Position numbers and translations under genes: made by a program. From Oscillospiraceae bacterium (lineage in GTDB: Bacteria; Bacillota; Clostridia; Oscillospirales; Ruminococcaceae), in assembly GCA_017432285.1 (NCBI GenBank), contig JAFRJM010000010.1:124001-188000 (forward strand): a stretch of DNA of 64,000 bases, read 5' to 3'. Under the pieces are notes generated by a model that was not told where the DNA came from, searched no databases, and saw only the letters and a program-made list of their open reading frames with translations. Positions 34,553 to 43,968 of the stretch are shown piece by piece (position 1 is the stretch's first letter; the number at the start of each line of letters is the position of its first letter).

Positions 34553-34790
34553 AGTATGGTATCCTATGACCGATTCGAAGAAGCGGACACGTTCTGATAC
34601 ATGATTTCTTCAGAGAGCATCCGGTAGCTGTGAAGGATGCAGAATAGTGATCAGGATACCACCGCGGAGAACTGTCTGCGAACAGACAGCGGCGAAGGCC
34701 GTTAAGACTTTCGAGTGACACCGAAAGGTGTAATTCGGGTGGAACCGTGGAGTTATGCTTCACCCCGATGTTGGGGTGGAGTTTTTTTAT
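34553..34790 (+). promoter_or_regulatory. T-box riboswitch upstream of thrS
   Basis: GGTATCCT (34558-34565) pairs with AGGATACC to close stem I, whose distal part has the typical CAGAGAG and GGTAGCTGTGAA segments. A separate CTGTCTG/CAGACAG hairpin follows, then the T-box core GGGTGGAACCGTGG ending at 34750. The competing terminator is a 9-bp stem (34758-34766 with 34773-34781) plus seven T. Uncharged tRNA(Thr) is expected to stabilise the antiterminator. A -10-like TATAGT lies at 34543-34548. The 34409-34552 interval before it shows nothing else. I could not place the Thr specifier codon with confidence. Confidence 0.9.
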
Positions 34791-34810
34791 TTTATTTTTG
34801 GAGGATTAAT

Positions 34811-36715
34811 ATGGAGAACATCAAACTGACATTGCGCGGAGATGTAAGAGAATATCAAAGCGGAGTAACAGCTTTTGAGGTTGCACAGAGCATCGGAGCC
34901 GGTCTTGCTAAAGCAGCCTGTGCAGCAAAACTAAATGACAAAGTAATAGATCTTCGTACACCTATCACTGAAGATGCTGAACTGTCGATCTTGACATTTG
35001 ATGATCCTGACGGAAAACATGCTTACTGGCACAGTTCATCCCACGTTCTGGCCCAAGCCATCCAGCATCTGTATCCGCAGACACTGTTCACGATCGGTCC
35101 CGCCATCGAGAATGGATTCTATTACGATATCGACTGTAATGTCACATTCACTCCGGAGATCCTGGAAGAGATAGAAAAAGAGATGGTCAAGATCATTAAA
35201 GCTGATTATCCTATTGACCGCTATGTTCTCTCCAGGGAAGATGCTCTTGAAAAGATGAAGGACAACCCCTATAAGGTCGAACTCATAAACGATCTCCCCG
35301 AGGGTGAAGATATTTCCTTCTATTCACAGGGCGATTTTACTGACCTTTGCGTTGGACCTCACGTCATGAGCACAGGCCGTATCGGCGCAGTCAAACTTCT
35401 GAATGTAACAGGCGCATACTGGAGAGCAGATGCAAAGAATAAGATGCTGCAGAGAGTTTATGGTATTTCCTTCCCTAAAGCGTCTCAGCTTAACGAATAT
35501 ATTGAGAAACTTGAAGAAGCCAAGAAACGCGATCACCGCCGCCTCGGAAAAGAGCTTGGTCTGTTTGCGCTGATGGACGAAGGCCCTGGCTTCCCATTCT
35601 TCCTTCCGAAAGGAATGGTTCTGAGAAATACTCTTATAGACTATTGGCGTGAAGTTCATAAACGCTATGGCTATGTTGAGATCTCAACACCGATCATCCT
35701 CAACCAGGAACTCTGGCATCGCAGCGGTCACTGGGATCATTACAAAGATAATATGTATACCACTGTTATTGATGATCAGGATTATGCGGTCAAACCGATG
35801 AACTGCCCCGGTGGCATGCTTGTGTATAAACTTCAGCCGCACTCATACCGCGAACTGCCGCTTCGTGTAGCAGAGCTTGGTCTAGTTCACCGCCATGAGT
35901 TATCCGGTGCACTGCATGGATTATTCCGTGTACGCTGCTTCACACAGGATGATGCTCATATCTTTATGACACGTGATCAGATGAAAGAAGAGATCCAGAA
36001 TGTCGTTCGTCTGTTTGATGAGGTCTATGGGCTGTTTGGTCTGCCTTACAAGATCGAACTTTCTACTATGCCCGAAGATCATATGGGTGAACTTGAAGAC
36101 TGGCAGTTTGCCGAGCAGACACTTAGCGAAGCAATAACTGAAATGGGTAAGAGCTTTGAGATCAACGAAGGAGACGGTGCTTTCTACGGGCCAAAACTCG
36201 ACTTCCATCTGCAGGATTCACTTGACCGTACATGGCAGTGCGGCACAGTCCAGCTTGACTTCCAGATGCCTGAGCGCTTCGAACTTGAGTACGTCGGCGA
36301 TGACGGCGATAAACACCGTCCGGTAATGCTTCACCGAGTTGTTCTTGGCTCCATAGAGCGTTTTATCGGCGTTATCACAGAGCATTTTGCCGGCGCATTC
36401 CCGACGTGGCTCGCTCCGGTCCAGGTAATGGTAATCCCGATCTCAGAGAAACATCTCGAGTATGCTTCTAAAGTCAAGAAAGCTCTTGATGATGCAGGCC
36501 TACGCGCCGAAGTGGACGATAGAAATGAGAAGATGGGATACAAGATCCGCGAAGCGCAGCTTCAGAAAATCCCGTACATGTTCGTTGTCGGTGATAAAGA
36601 AGCTGAGAGCGGCACAGTTTCCCTCAGATCCAGAAAGGATGGCGACAAAGGAGCTGTTGAGCTTTCTGAAGCTATCAGCAGGATCGCAGAAGAAAACCGC
36701 AGCCGTTCGCTGTAA
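34811..36715 (+). CDS. thrS: Threonyl-tRNA synthetase
   Basis: 634 residues. Domains in order: TGS (1-62, MENIKLTLRGDVREYQSGVTAF), the second additional editing domain (about 65-240, with HWSSHVLA-type HSSSHVLAQA and the late CVGPHV), the class II catalytic core (KPMNCPGGMLVYK with the zinc cysteine, HRHELSGALHGLFRVRCFTQDDAHIF, MLHRVVLGSIERFIGVI) and the anticodon-binding domain (VMVIPISEKHLEYA onward). The longer frame would start inside the T-box terminator; the ATG at 34811 has GGAGG 6 nt upstream. Expression is controlled by the T-box leader. Confidence 0.97.
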   Translation: MENIKLTLRGDVREYQSGVTAFEVAQSIGAGLAKAACAAKLNDKVIDLRTPITEDAELSILTFDDPDGKHAYWHSSSHVLAQAIQHLYPQTLFTIGPAIENGFYYDIDCNVTFTPEILEEIEKEMVKIIKADYPIDRYVLSREDALEKMKDNPYKVELINDLPEGEDISFYSQGDFTDLCVGPHVMSTGRIGAVKLLNVTGAYWRADAKNKMLQRVYGISFPKASQLNEYIEKLEEAKKRDHRRLGKELGLFALMDEGPGFPFFLPKGMVLRNTLIDYWREVHKRYGYVEISTPIILNQELWHRSGHWDHYKDNMYTTVIDDQDYAVKPMNCPGGMLVYKLQPHSYRELPLRVAELGLVHRHELSGALHGLFRVRCFTQDDAHIFMTRDQMKEEIQNVVRLFDEVYGLFGLPYKIELSTMPEDHMGELEDWQFAEQTLSEAITEMGKSFEINEGDGAFYGPKLDFHLQDSLDRTWQCGTVQLDFQMPERFELEYVGDDGDKHRPVMLHRVVLGSIERFIGVITEHFAGAFPTWLAPVQVMVIPISEKHLEYASKVKKALDDAGLRAEVDDRNEKMGYKIREAQLQKIPYMFVVGDKEAESGTVSLRSRKDGDKGAVELSEAISRIAEENRSRSL

Positions 36716-36736
36716 TTCTATTAGATTTAATCAGGA

Positions 36737-36763
36737 AAGAGGTCGGGCAACCGGCCTCTTTTT
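36737..36763 (+). terminator. Terminator of thrS
   Basis: AAGAGGTCGG (36737-36746) pairs with CCGGCCTCTT (36751-36760), one G-U pair, followed by five T. Confidence 0.9.
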
Positions 36764-36796
36764 ATAGTCATAAACATTAACGCGATCTGATTTTTC

Positions 36797-36827
36797 TTGA
36801 CAACAAATATAAGTGCAATTGTATAAT
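36797..36827 (+). promoter_or_regulatory. Promoter of the FliB-like gene
   Basis: TTGACA (36797-36802) and TATAAT (36822-36827) are both perfect, but the 19-bp spacer is 2 bp longer than ideal. Confidence 0.6.
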
Positions 36828-36873
36828 TTCCTCTGTTAGTGTTTTATCGTGCTAACTCGCGAAAGGAAAAGCA

Positions 36874-37926
36874 ATGGTTAACAGAGGGTCGTATCTTGTT
36901 CCGGATTTCTATAAAGAGTTCGCGTGCAAATGCGGTGACTGCCGGATAAGCTGTTGTGAAGGATGGGATATATCTATATCTCAAAAAGAATATTATGACA
37001 TTTTAAGTCTGGAAACATCTGAGGAGTTAGGTTCCAGGATTATGCGTGCTTTCTATATTCCGAAGGATGCTGATCCGGAGCGGTTTGCAGTTCTGAACCA
37101 TGACTGGCTTGGGAGATGCCCTTTACGAGGTGAAGATGGTCTTTGTCTTCTCCAGGTTGAAAAGGGAGAAAACGCTATTCCTCAGCTATGCAGACAGTAC
37201 CCAAGAAGCATACGTCCTGAACTGTCCGAAGCTACACTATCCAACAGTTGCGAAGGAATCATTGAGCTCCTTCTTAACAGGACCACTCCCATCAAGTACG
37301 TGATGGAAGATCTTCCTTATGAGAGTGAAGGACACGAAGCTCCAGATAGATTCGCTTTAAGGATGCAGTGTATAGGTATACTGCAGGACAGGCATTCTTC
37401 GCTAAAGGAAAGCTTGCTTTCTCTGGGGAATCTCATATGCGGTAAACAGCCTAGCGGCCGATCATTTGAAGACTGTCTTTCTGCGCTTATGCCTTTCTGT
37501 GATCTGTATGCAGAGGTCAGCCCAAGCATTTCCGATTACTGCGTATACGCAAAAAAGAACCTGGAAGGCATTACAGGCGAAGATTATAAAAACAGATATC
37601 GCACTCTGATTAACATGGCTCCGAATATGGACCTTACTCTGGAGAACCTGCTTATCAATCACATGTTCTATGAGAAATTTCCTTATTCCGAAACAAGAGA
37701 GAACGAGGAAGAGGAATTTGTCAGCATGTGCGGACTTATTGCCTTTATCGATCTCCTGATAACCGGGAATTCGGACAGAATCTCCTGCCGAGACGATCTC
37801 GTTGATCTTTTGTCACATTCCTTTAGGATGATTGAGCACACATCGTTCCATCACAATGCGCATCTGCTCCTGTCTCAGGCAGGGTTTGACGATCCCGCAG
37901 ATGCAATGTATCTTGTTTTCCTCTAA
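36874..37926 (+). CDS. FliB-family protein (flagellin lysine N-methylase-like)
   Basis: 350 residues. The N-terminus has a cysteine-rich metal cluster: C19-x-C-x2-C and SCCEGWDI, followed by WLGRCPLRGEDGLCLLQ and IPQLCRQYPRS. This is the FliB/YkgJ-like pattern, where the cysteines are thought to hold an Fe-S cluster. FliB methylates lysines of flagellin in Salmonella; many Clostridia carry homologues far from flagellar genes and their target is unknown. No flagellar gene is present in this window. The rest of the protein is helical without a recognised domain. The ATG has GAAAGG upstream. Confidence 0.8.
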   Translation: MVNRGSYLVPDFYKEFACKCGDCRISCCEGWDISISQKEYYDILSLETSEELGSRIMRAFYIPKDADPERFAVLNHDWLGRCPLRGEDGLCLLQVEKGENAIPQLCRQYPRSIRPELSEATLSNSCEGIIELLLNRTTPIKYVMEDLPYESEGHEAPDRFALRMQCIGILQDRHSSLKESLLSLGNLICGKQPSGRSFEDCLSALMPFCDLYAEVSPSISDYCVYAKKNLEGITGEDYKNRYRTLINMAPNMDLTLENLLINHMFYEKFPYSETRENEEEEFVSMCGLIAFIDLLITGNSDRISCRDDLVDLLSHSFRMIEHTSFHHNAHLLLSQAGFDDPADAMYLVFL

Positions 37927-37942
37927 TATTATTAATCGTGCT

Positions 37943-37976
37943 GAAAAGCCGGTCACCATTAAAGGCGACCGGCTTC
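37943..37976. terminator. Terminator between convergent fliB-like and malQ genes
   Basis: AAGCCGGTC (37946-37954) pairs with GACCGGCTT (37967-37975) over a 12-nt interior; the T run is better on the minus strand (CTTTTC) than on the plus strand. Confidence 0.7.
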
Positions 37977-37982
37977 TTCGTT

Positions 37983-39518
37983 TCAGTTTTCTTCTTTTTC
38001 TGTTTCTTTCTTTTCAGGCGCTTTCTTCTTAGGCCTGTCACAGCGCTGATACAGGACTGTCAATTCGAGGATCTTCTCTGCCAGAGCATCAGTTATCTGA
38101 CCGGATTTCAGCCTCCATGTCCAGTTGTTTCCTGCTGTACCCGGAGTATTTACTCTTCCTTCGCTTCCTATGCCAAGGTAATCCTGGATCTGAGCTATAA
38201 ACAGCATGGACACAGAAGACATCGCGCAGCGGATAAGGGCATCAGGGAGATCCTTAATATCCTTGACTCCCAGATACTTACAAGCGTGCTCTACTTCTTT
38301 CCTGTCGCCACTCTCTATCCATCCAATAAGTGTATCGTTGTCATGCGTTCCTATATAGCAGATGCTGTTCTTAACATGGTTATGCGGGAGATAGTCACTG
38401 TAAGAGTCAACGCCCCACGCGAATTCCATGACCCTCATTCCCGGCCACGCAGAATCCTTGAGCAGTTCTGCAACCTCAGGAGTGATATATCCCAGGTCTT
38501 CAGCAATAAATTTCAATCCATGGAACCAGCTGTTCAGAATGCTCACAAGTTTATTGCCTGGGCCCTTGACCCATTTGCCGTTCTTGGCAGTCTTTTCTGT
38601 CGCAGGGACGGCCCAGTAACTCTCGAGTCCACGGAAATGATCAAAACGGACCATATCGTACCGCTTCGCTGCTCCGTCTATCCTACGGATCCACCAGCCA
38701 AAACCATCTTTCTCCATGGCATCCCAGTCATACAAGGGATTGCCCCAAAGCTGACCGTCTTCAGTGAATGCATCCGGCGGAACTCCGGCCACCTTGACAG
38801 GAACGTTCTTCTCGTCAAGCTGGAAGAAACGAGGTTCTGCCCATACATCAGCTGAATCAAGCGCAACATAGATCGGTACGTCACCGATAATGGATACTCC
38901 GTTCTTGTGCGCATACTCCTTCAGTCTGCTCCACTGGCCATCAAACAGGAACTGGATATACTCATAGAAAAGGATATCCCCATGCAGTTTCTCCGTATAT
39001 TTCCTCACTGCATCAGATTTACGCATCCGGATATCTTCATCATCCCATTCGGTCCAGCTCTTCATGCCGAAATATGACTTTATTGCCATGAACTGCGCAT
39101 AGGTCTCAACCCAGGGATTCTCTCGGACAAACAGATCAAACGCTCTGCGGTCACCTGCCAGACCTCTTTCAGCTGCAAGTCTCAGGACATCAAAACGGCT
39201 GTTGAATATTGCACCGTAATCGACGTGATCCTCTTCGCTGCCCCAAAATCTTTCCTCTATCTCCTCTTTATTCAGAAGCCCCTTTTCTACCAATTCATCA
39301 AGATCAATGAAATACGGGTTTCCTGCAAAGATAGAAAAACTTTGATATGGTGAATCCCCATAGCTCGTAGGTCCTATAGGCAATACCTGCCACCAGCTCT
39401 GACCAGAGTTTTTCAGAAAATCTATAAAATCATAAGCTTCTTTGCCAAGTGTTCCGATACCATACGGTGACGGCAATGAAGAGATCGGCAAAAGAATACC
39501 GCTGCTTCTCTTTACCAT
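37983..39518 (-). CDS. malQ: 4-alpha-glucanotransferase (GH77 amylomaltase)
   Basis: 511 residues. The start SSGILLPISSLPSPYGIGTLG and QVLPIGPTSYGDSPYQS are the GH77 signature; VRFDHFRGLESYW carries the catalytic nucleophile aspartate, FIAEDLGYIT the acid/base glutamate, and YIGTHDNDTLIGW the third aspartate. It transfers maltosyl and longer glucan units in glycogen or maltodextrin use. The C-terminus ends in a lysine/glutamate tail (KKKAPEKKETEKEEN) beyond the catalytic domain. The ATG at 39516-39518 is chosen over a TTG two codons earlier because AAGGGG lies 6-7 nt from it. It follows rlmH by 15 nt. Confidence 0.95.
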   Translation of the reverse strand: MVKRSSGILLPISSLPSPYGIGTLGKEAYDFIDFLKNSGQSWWQVLPIGPTSYGDSPYQSFSIFAGNPYFIDLDELVEKGLLNKEEIEERFWGSEEDHVDYGAIFNSRFDVLRLAAERGLAGDRRAFDLFVRENPWVETYAQFMAIKSYFGMKSWTEWDDEDIRMRKSDAVRKYTEKLHGDILFYEYIQFLFDGQWSRLKEYAHKNGVSIIGDVPIYVALDSADVWAEPRFFQLDEKNVPVKVAGVPPDAFTEDGQLWGNPLYDWDAMEKDGFGWWIRRIDGAAKRYDMVRFDHFRGLESYWAVPATEKTAKNGKWVKGPGNKLVSILNSWFHGLKFIAEDLGYITPEVAELLKDSAWPGMRVMEFAWGVDSYSDYLPHNHVKNSICYIGTHDNDTLIGWIESGDRKEVEHACKYLGVKDIKDLPDALIRCAMSSVSMLFIAQIQDYLGIGSEGRVNTPGTAGNNWTWRLKSGQITDALAEKILELTVLYQRCDRPKKKAPEKKETEKEEN

Positions 39519-39533
39519 AGACAAGCCCCTTCC

Positions 39534-40016
39534 TTATTTATGATATTTTATTCCCATATTTATTGTTTCTGCTCTGTATAACTGTTCGAGCAGGATCATC
39601 CTTGCCATTTGATGAGGGAAAGTCATCCTTCCCATAGACAGTTTTACTGAGCATGCTTTTTTCACTTCTTCTGAAAGCCCGGCAGACCCTCCGATCACAA
39701 AGACGATCTTAGATGTTGTGTTTTTCGTGTTCTGCAACAGGCCAGCCAGTTCTTCAGAGGAGTACTCTTTCCCTTCCACACATAAAGCTATCTTCAGCGC
39801 GTTGGGGTTCTCATTGATCAGACGGAGAATCTGCTCCCCTTCCCTTCTGACCGCTTCATGTCTGTTTGCCTCGCTGTCCTCAGTTATCCTGTATTCTGGT
39901 ATTTCAATAATAACGACTTTATCAAACGCTCTGAGGCGCTTTTTATATTCCTCAGCACCAGCTTGGAACCATTTCTGCGACATCTTTCCTATGCAGATAA
40001 TCTGTATCGTCAGCAT
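39534..40016 (-). CDS. rlmH: 23S rRNA (pseudouridine-1915-N3) methyltransferase
   Basis: 160 residues, the usual size. The SPOUT-fold C-terminus is clear: IVFVIGGSAGLSEEVKK binds S-adenosylmethionine in the knot and HQMARMILLEQLYRAETINMGIKYHK is the family signature. It methylates pseudouridine 1915 in helix 69 of 23S rRNA. The start at 40014-40016 has GGAGG 8 nt upstream; the frame itself extends five codons further without an SD. It overlaps the end of yycJ by 7 nt, a common pairing in Firmicutes. Confidence 0.95.
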   Translation of the reverse strand: MLTIQIICIGKMSQKWFQAGAEEYKKRLRAFDKVVIIEIPEYRITEDSEANRHEAVRREGEQILRLINENPNALKIALCVEGKEYSSEELAGLLQNTKNTTSKIVFVIGGSAGLSEEVKKACSVKLSMGRMTFPHQMARMILLEQLYRAETINMGIKYHK

Positions 40017-40807
40017 TCCGATATCCTCCATATCTTACTTATGGAGTATCTCGGTGCTGATTTCACTTCACAGCAGTCTTCCGCCAGTTCATAATCTTCC
40101 AGTGTGCTGAATATCCTTGTTACCGCTTTTGCAGGTGTATTGTTCTCCTCAGACAGGTGCATCAATACAAGGTGTTTCAGACCGGAATTGACCAGTTTCA
40201 CCGCTGTTTCTGCGCACTCTCCGTTGCTCAGATGTCCCTGCGGCCCTGCTATCCTTGCTTTAAGATCTGCTGGATACCGTCCATCCCTGAGCATTCTCTC
40301 ATCATAATTCGATTCAAGTGCGACCAACTGACATCCCATAAGATTCGACAGCACTTCATCATCCACTTTTCCAAGGTCAGTAGCTACACCGATATGCGCT
40401 AACCCATTATCGATCCTGAATCCGCTGCATGTTGCACTGTCATGCGACGTGCAGAAAGGGGTCACAGTGAAATTCCCTATAGAAAACGGCACGCCGTGAG
40501 TAAATTGGTGGAATTCCTGGTTATCTGAAGTCAGGCGTCTTGAGTCAAGAAAGTTGATAGTCTCTTTCGTCCCGTATATAGGCACGGGATAATGCTTGCA
40601 GTATACCTGGATCCCTCCGATATGGTCGCTGTGCTCATGGGTGATCAGAATAGCGCTCAAAGAACTGGCAGGCAATCCAAGCTCTCCAAGAGCAAATATC
40701 GTCTTCCTGCAGCTTGCACCCATATCGATCAGCAGTACTGCGCTGTCATCCCACACCACAGTACTGTTTCCCGAACTTCCGCTGTATAACGTTGCAAAGT
40801 GTACCAT
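40010..40807 (-). CDS. yycJ: YycJ/WalJ-type metallo-beta-lactamase-fold hydrolase
   Basis: 265 residues. The opening FATLYSGSSGNSTVV and the metal motif THEHSDHIGG (H57, H59, D61, H62) identify the YycJ group, which is usually encoded by the walRK cluster and is thought to be a 5'-3' exonuclease linked to DNA repair and cell division. Later ligands lie in CTSHDSATCSG and LMHLSEENNT. walRK itself is not in this window; the gene instead follows murA. The SD is weak (GAGATA), and a small terminator separates it from murA. Confidence 0.9.
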   Translation of the reverse strand: MVHFATLYSGSSGNSTVVWDDSAVLLIDMGASCRKTIFALGELGLPASSLSAILITHEHSDHIGGIQVYCKHYPVPIYGTKETINFLDSRRLTSDNQEFHQFTHGVPFSIGNFTVTPFCTSHDSATCSGFRIDNGLAHIGVATDLGKVDDEVLSNLMGCQLVALESNYDERMLRDGRYPADLKARIAGPQGHLSNGECAETAVKLVNSGLKHLVLMHLSEENNTPAKAVTRIFSTLEDYELAEDCCEVKSAPRYSISKIWRISEC

Positions 40808-40824
40808 TATCTCAAATTCAAGAA

Positions 40825-40846
40825 AGCGAAGGAATCATCCTTCGCT
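40825..40846 (-). terminator. Hairpin after murA
   Basis: AGCGAAGGA and TCCTTCGCT (40825-40833 and 40838-40846) form a 9-bp stem with a 4-nt loop; the minus-strand tail TTCTTG is only partly T-rich, so it may be leaky. Confidence 0.6.
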
Positions 40847-40852
40847 GTTTCT

Positions 40853-42142
40853 TTATGCTTCCTGTTGTACTATTTGTTCTTCTAAGTCTTCGACACGCTC
40901 TATATCAGCGCCAAGTGCTCTGAGCTTTCCGACAAAGTCCTCATATCCTCTGTCGATATATTCCACTCCCCTGACCTCAGTCATCCCGTCTGCACAAAGC
41001 CCGGCAATAACCATAGCCGCTCCTGCACGGAGGTCTGTAGATACGACAGGAGCTCCGGAGAACTTGCTTACGCCAGAAATTATAGCTGTCTTTCCTTCTA
41101 CAGAGAATCTCGCTCCCATTCTGCGAAGCTCATCCGCATACCTGAATCTGTTGCTCCAGATCCCTTCCTGTATGACAGATGTTCCCTCTGCCAGCGCCAG
41201 CAGCACGCTCGCCTGCGGTGTCATATCTGTGGGAAACCCAGGGTGAGGCATCGTTCTGAGGTTAGTAGCCAGTAATGGACCGCGGCGGCGAACATATGCA
41301 CATTCCTCATCCAGAGTGATTTCTCCGCCCATTTCCCTTATACGTGACACTATCGTCTCAAGGTGTTTGGGCGTGATGTTGTCTATTTCGACATCTCCGC
41401 CGGTAGCTACTGCCGCAGCAATGAATGTGCCTGCTTCTATCTGATCAGGAATGATGGAGTATTCCACACCGCGCAGATGTTTGACACCGTTTATCTTTAT
41501 AGTATCTGTACCTGCACCGCGGATATCGGCTCCCATCATGTTCAGTATGTTCGCCACATCGACAACGTGAGGCTCTTTTGCCACGTTCTGAAGCACAGTT
41601 CTGCCTTCCGCCTTACATGCAGCAAGCATAGCGTTTATGGTAGCACCAACAGAAACGATGTCAAAGATGACCTGATTACCTTTAAGGCCGCGTCCGGAGT
41701 CGCAGTAGACCATTCCGTGGTCGACGACGCATTCACATCCCAAAGCCATGAATGCCTTAAGGTGCTGGTCGATCGGACGCGCTCCGAGGTTGCAGCCACC
41801 CGGAAGAGCTACTGCAGCTTTGCCGAAACGTGAAAGCATGGCGCCAAGAAAATAGTAACTGGCGCGCATCCTTCTGGCTTCTTCGTGCTCGATGACTGAA
41901 GAAACAAGGCCTCTGCCGTCAAGATAATATTCGTGTTTTCCCGTCATCCGGACATCCACACCCATACTGGACATTATCTCCAGCAGGATATGAACATCGC
42001 TGATGTCAGGAACGTTTTGGATTGTACACGGCCCTTCAGCCATTATAGTAGCAGGAAGAATGGCAACAGCTGCGTTCTTTGCGCCGCCTATATCTACCTT
42101 CCCATGTAACGGCCTTCCGCCGCGAATCACAAGCTTATCCAA
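40853..42142 (-). CDS. murA: UDP-N-acetylglucosamine 1-carboxyvinyltransferase
   Basis: 429 residues. K22-N23 (IGGAKNAAVAIL) and the catalytic cysteine C117 in ALPGGCNLGARPIDQHL are in the standard places; a fosfomycin-sensitive enzyme is expected since C117 is kept. Further conserved segments are VPDISDV and TDMTPQASVLLALAEG. It performs the first committed step of peptidoglycan synthesis, adding enolpyruvate to UDP-GlcNAc. The start codon is TTG at 42140-42142, preceded by AAAGGAAAT. It lies 22 nt downstream of the M23 protein gene. Confidence 0.97.
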   Translation of the reverse strand: MDKLVIRGGRPLHGKVDIGGAKNAAVAILPATIMAEGPCTIQNVPDISDVHILLEIMSSMGVDVRMTGKHEYYLDGRGLVSSVIEHEEARRMRASYYFLGAMLSRFGKAAVALPGGCNLGARPIDQHLKAFMALGCECVVDHGMVYCDSGRGLKGNQVIFDIVSVGATINAMLAACKAEGRTVLQNVAKEPHVVDVANILNMMGADIRGAGTDTIKINGVKHLRGVEYSIIPDQIEAGTFIAAAVATGGDVEIDNITPKHLETIVSRIREMGGEITLDEECAYVRRRGPLLATNLRTMPHPGFPTDMTPQASVLLALAEGTSVIQEGIWSNRFRYADELRRMGARFSVEGKTAIISGVSKFSGAPVVSTDLRAGAAMVIAGLCADGMTEVRGVEYIDRGYEDFVGKLRALGADIERVEDLEEQIVQQEA

Positions 42143-42164
42143 AAAAGTATTTCCTTTCTTTTAA

Positions 42165-43931
42165 CTAATATAACCACGGTGCAGGGTCTACACGTCCGCT
42201 GTAACCGCCGCCTATTCGCACCTCAAAGTGCAGGTGGCTTCCTGTTGAGTTACCTGTAGAGCCCATCAGCCCTATCAGCTGTCCCTTCGACACGACCTCT
42301 CCTACTTCGACCAGCCTCTGGTTCATATGTCCGTAGAGTGTCGCTATTCCGTTCTGGTGATCTATTATTACGTATCTTCCGTAACCGACTGTCGTATCCT
42401 GAGATACTATGACTACGCCGTTATCCGCAGCATAGATAGGAGTATTGTAGCTATTCCATATATCCATTCCGCCATGTCCGTTTCCGAATCCCCTGGAGAT
42501 ACCGCCTCCGGGTCCGGTAGGCCAAGTAAATGATCCCGTACCTATTCCTGACCCTCCTCCAGCTCCGCTAGTGCCGATGATTATCTCACGGTTCACAGGC
42601 TCTTTTGTGACCTCGTCGCTGATTACAGACCGGGATACCTCAGCTCCGTTTTCATAAACGATCTCCGTAGTGATCGTCCGCTCTCCATCTTCACCGTATG
42701 ATGAATACCAGAAATATCCTGCAGAGAAACGGCTGTCTCTGGTGATCACTGATTTGTATGCAATTCGTTCTGTCCTTACTACTGTCCTTGTCGTCTTTAC
42801 CGTAATGACTGACTCTTCCTGAGCTACCAGAAGTTTTGTGTCGTCTTCCAAAGTTTCTTTAAGCAGCTGTTCTGAGTTCAAACTCACAAGCTGATCTACG
42901 GTGATCCCGTTCTGAGATGCAATAGTTGAGAGACTTTCGCCTCTCTTTGCGTTATAGTACAGATCCTGAGGCTCTGTTGAGTTTACAAGAGAATCAAGGT
43001 CATCATAGGACACGACTGAGCTCGCCGGATACACTCCGGGAACCAGTGTAACATCTCTGGAGAATTTCACCTCAACATCGTCCCCGAGCGTAGAAGCAAA
43101 TTCGATATAAGGCTCTATCACTTCATCCAGATCTTCCTGCAGAAGATCTCCAGCAGTTGTAGCGCCGTAGAACTGACCGCCAACATATAGGCCTGTGGCC
43201 TCCATGATCTCTGTTCCGGAAGCAGACAGTAGTCTGTTTGCAAGAACATCCTGAGTAGACAATTCGGACGGAGAAACAACAGCCATAGTGAGTGAGGCTT
43301 TAGGAGTCCACTTCTCTTCACCTACATCTACAAGCCTGCTGTCGATTATATCCACAGCAGAATCATATACAGCCTCGTCAGTAACATATCCTACCTGCTG
43401 GCCGTTATATGAGACTCGGATAGCATAATTCAGTGAAAGGACCGTTTTTACTGTATAAACACACAGCAAGCAACATAGAACCGGAAGAACATAGCTGAAG
43501 AATCTCTCAACTGTATACTTGTTTCTCTCCCATCCGTACCTAAAGAACGCTCTGACCCTCTCCCGTATCATTCTGAACGGAAGGCCGCGCATCTCTTTAA
43601 GTATGGAGAACAGACCGCGAATGCTGCTGAACAGTTTAATGAATGGATTCACCAGATCACCAAGAACACCAAGCAACGTTGATATCAACGCTGCAAGGAA
43701 TCTGCTTATCCAGGAATACACACGCTTGACAACGGCCTTGAAACCGTGCCGTATCAAACGCCATATGTGCTTCTCCTCCCGCTCGACTCTGGCACCTATC
43801 AGATAAAAGAACTGTCCTATGTTTGCATGAACATGATCATAGATACGCGAAACCAGGACCCGCTGTCTTCTGTGATATCCAGCGGACCTGTTATATGCAA
43901 AATGATTACGTTTTCCTAGTGTATATGCCAT
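42165..43931 (-). CDS. Membrane-anchored M23 endopeptidase-like protein with LysM and G5 domains
   Basis: 588 residues. Residues 1-145 are strongly basic and cytoplasmic; about 148-170 is a membrane helix (FFSYVLPVLCCLLCVYTVKTV). Outside lie a long region (175-320), a LysM repeat near 325-360 (RGESLSTIASQNGITVDQL), a G5 domain (about 375-450) and an M23 domain at 480-585 with the zinc ligands H486, D490 (GHGGMDIW) and H568 in HLHFEV. It should cleave or bind peptidoglycan at the cell surface. The ATG has GGAAAG at 11 nt. The long basic N-terminus is unusual and may position it at the membrane or on nucleic acid. Confidence 0.92.
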   Translation of the reverse strand: MAYTLGKRNHFAYNRSAGYHRRQRVLVSRIYDHVHANIGQFFYLIGARVEREEKHIWRLIRHGFKAVVKRVYSWISRFLAALISTLLGVLGDLVNPFIKLFSSIRGLFSILKEMRGLPFRMIRERVRAFFRYGWERNKYTVERFFSYVLPVLCCLLCVYTVKTVLSLNYAIRVSYNGQQVGYVTDEAVYDSAVDIIDSRLVDVGEEKWTPKASLTMAVVSPSELSTQDVLANRLLSASGTEIMEATGLYVGGQFYGATTAGDLLQEDLDEVIEPYIEFASTLGDDVEVKFSRDVTLVPGVYPASSVVSYDDLDSLVNSTEPQDLYYNAKRGESLSTIASQNGITVDQLVSLNSEQLLKETLEDDTKLLVAQEESVITVKTTRTVVRTERIAYKSVITRDSRFSAGYFWYSSYGEDGERTITTEIVYENGAEVSRSVISDEVTKEPVNREIIIGTSGAGGGSGIGTGSFTWPTGPGGGISRGFGNGHGGMDIWNSYNTPIYAADNGVVIVSQDTTVGYGRYVIIDHQNGIATLYGHMNQRLVEVGEVVSKGQLIGLMGSTGNSTGSHLHFEVRIGGGYSGRVDPAPWLY

Positions 43932-43968
43932 AAAGCGACACTTTCCATCTTAAGCCTAAAACTATGTA

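Noticed and set aside
37938-38855. 305-residue plus-strand frame inside malQ
   Set aside because: It is fully antisense to a clear malQ, is rich in Phe/Cys/Arg without domain motifs and has no SD.
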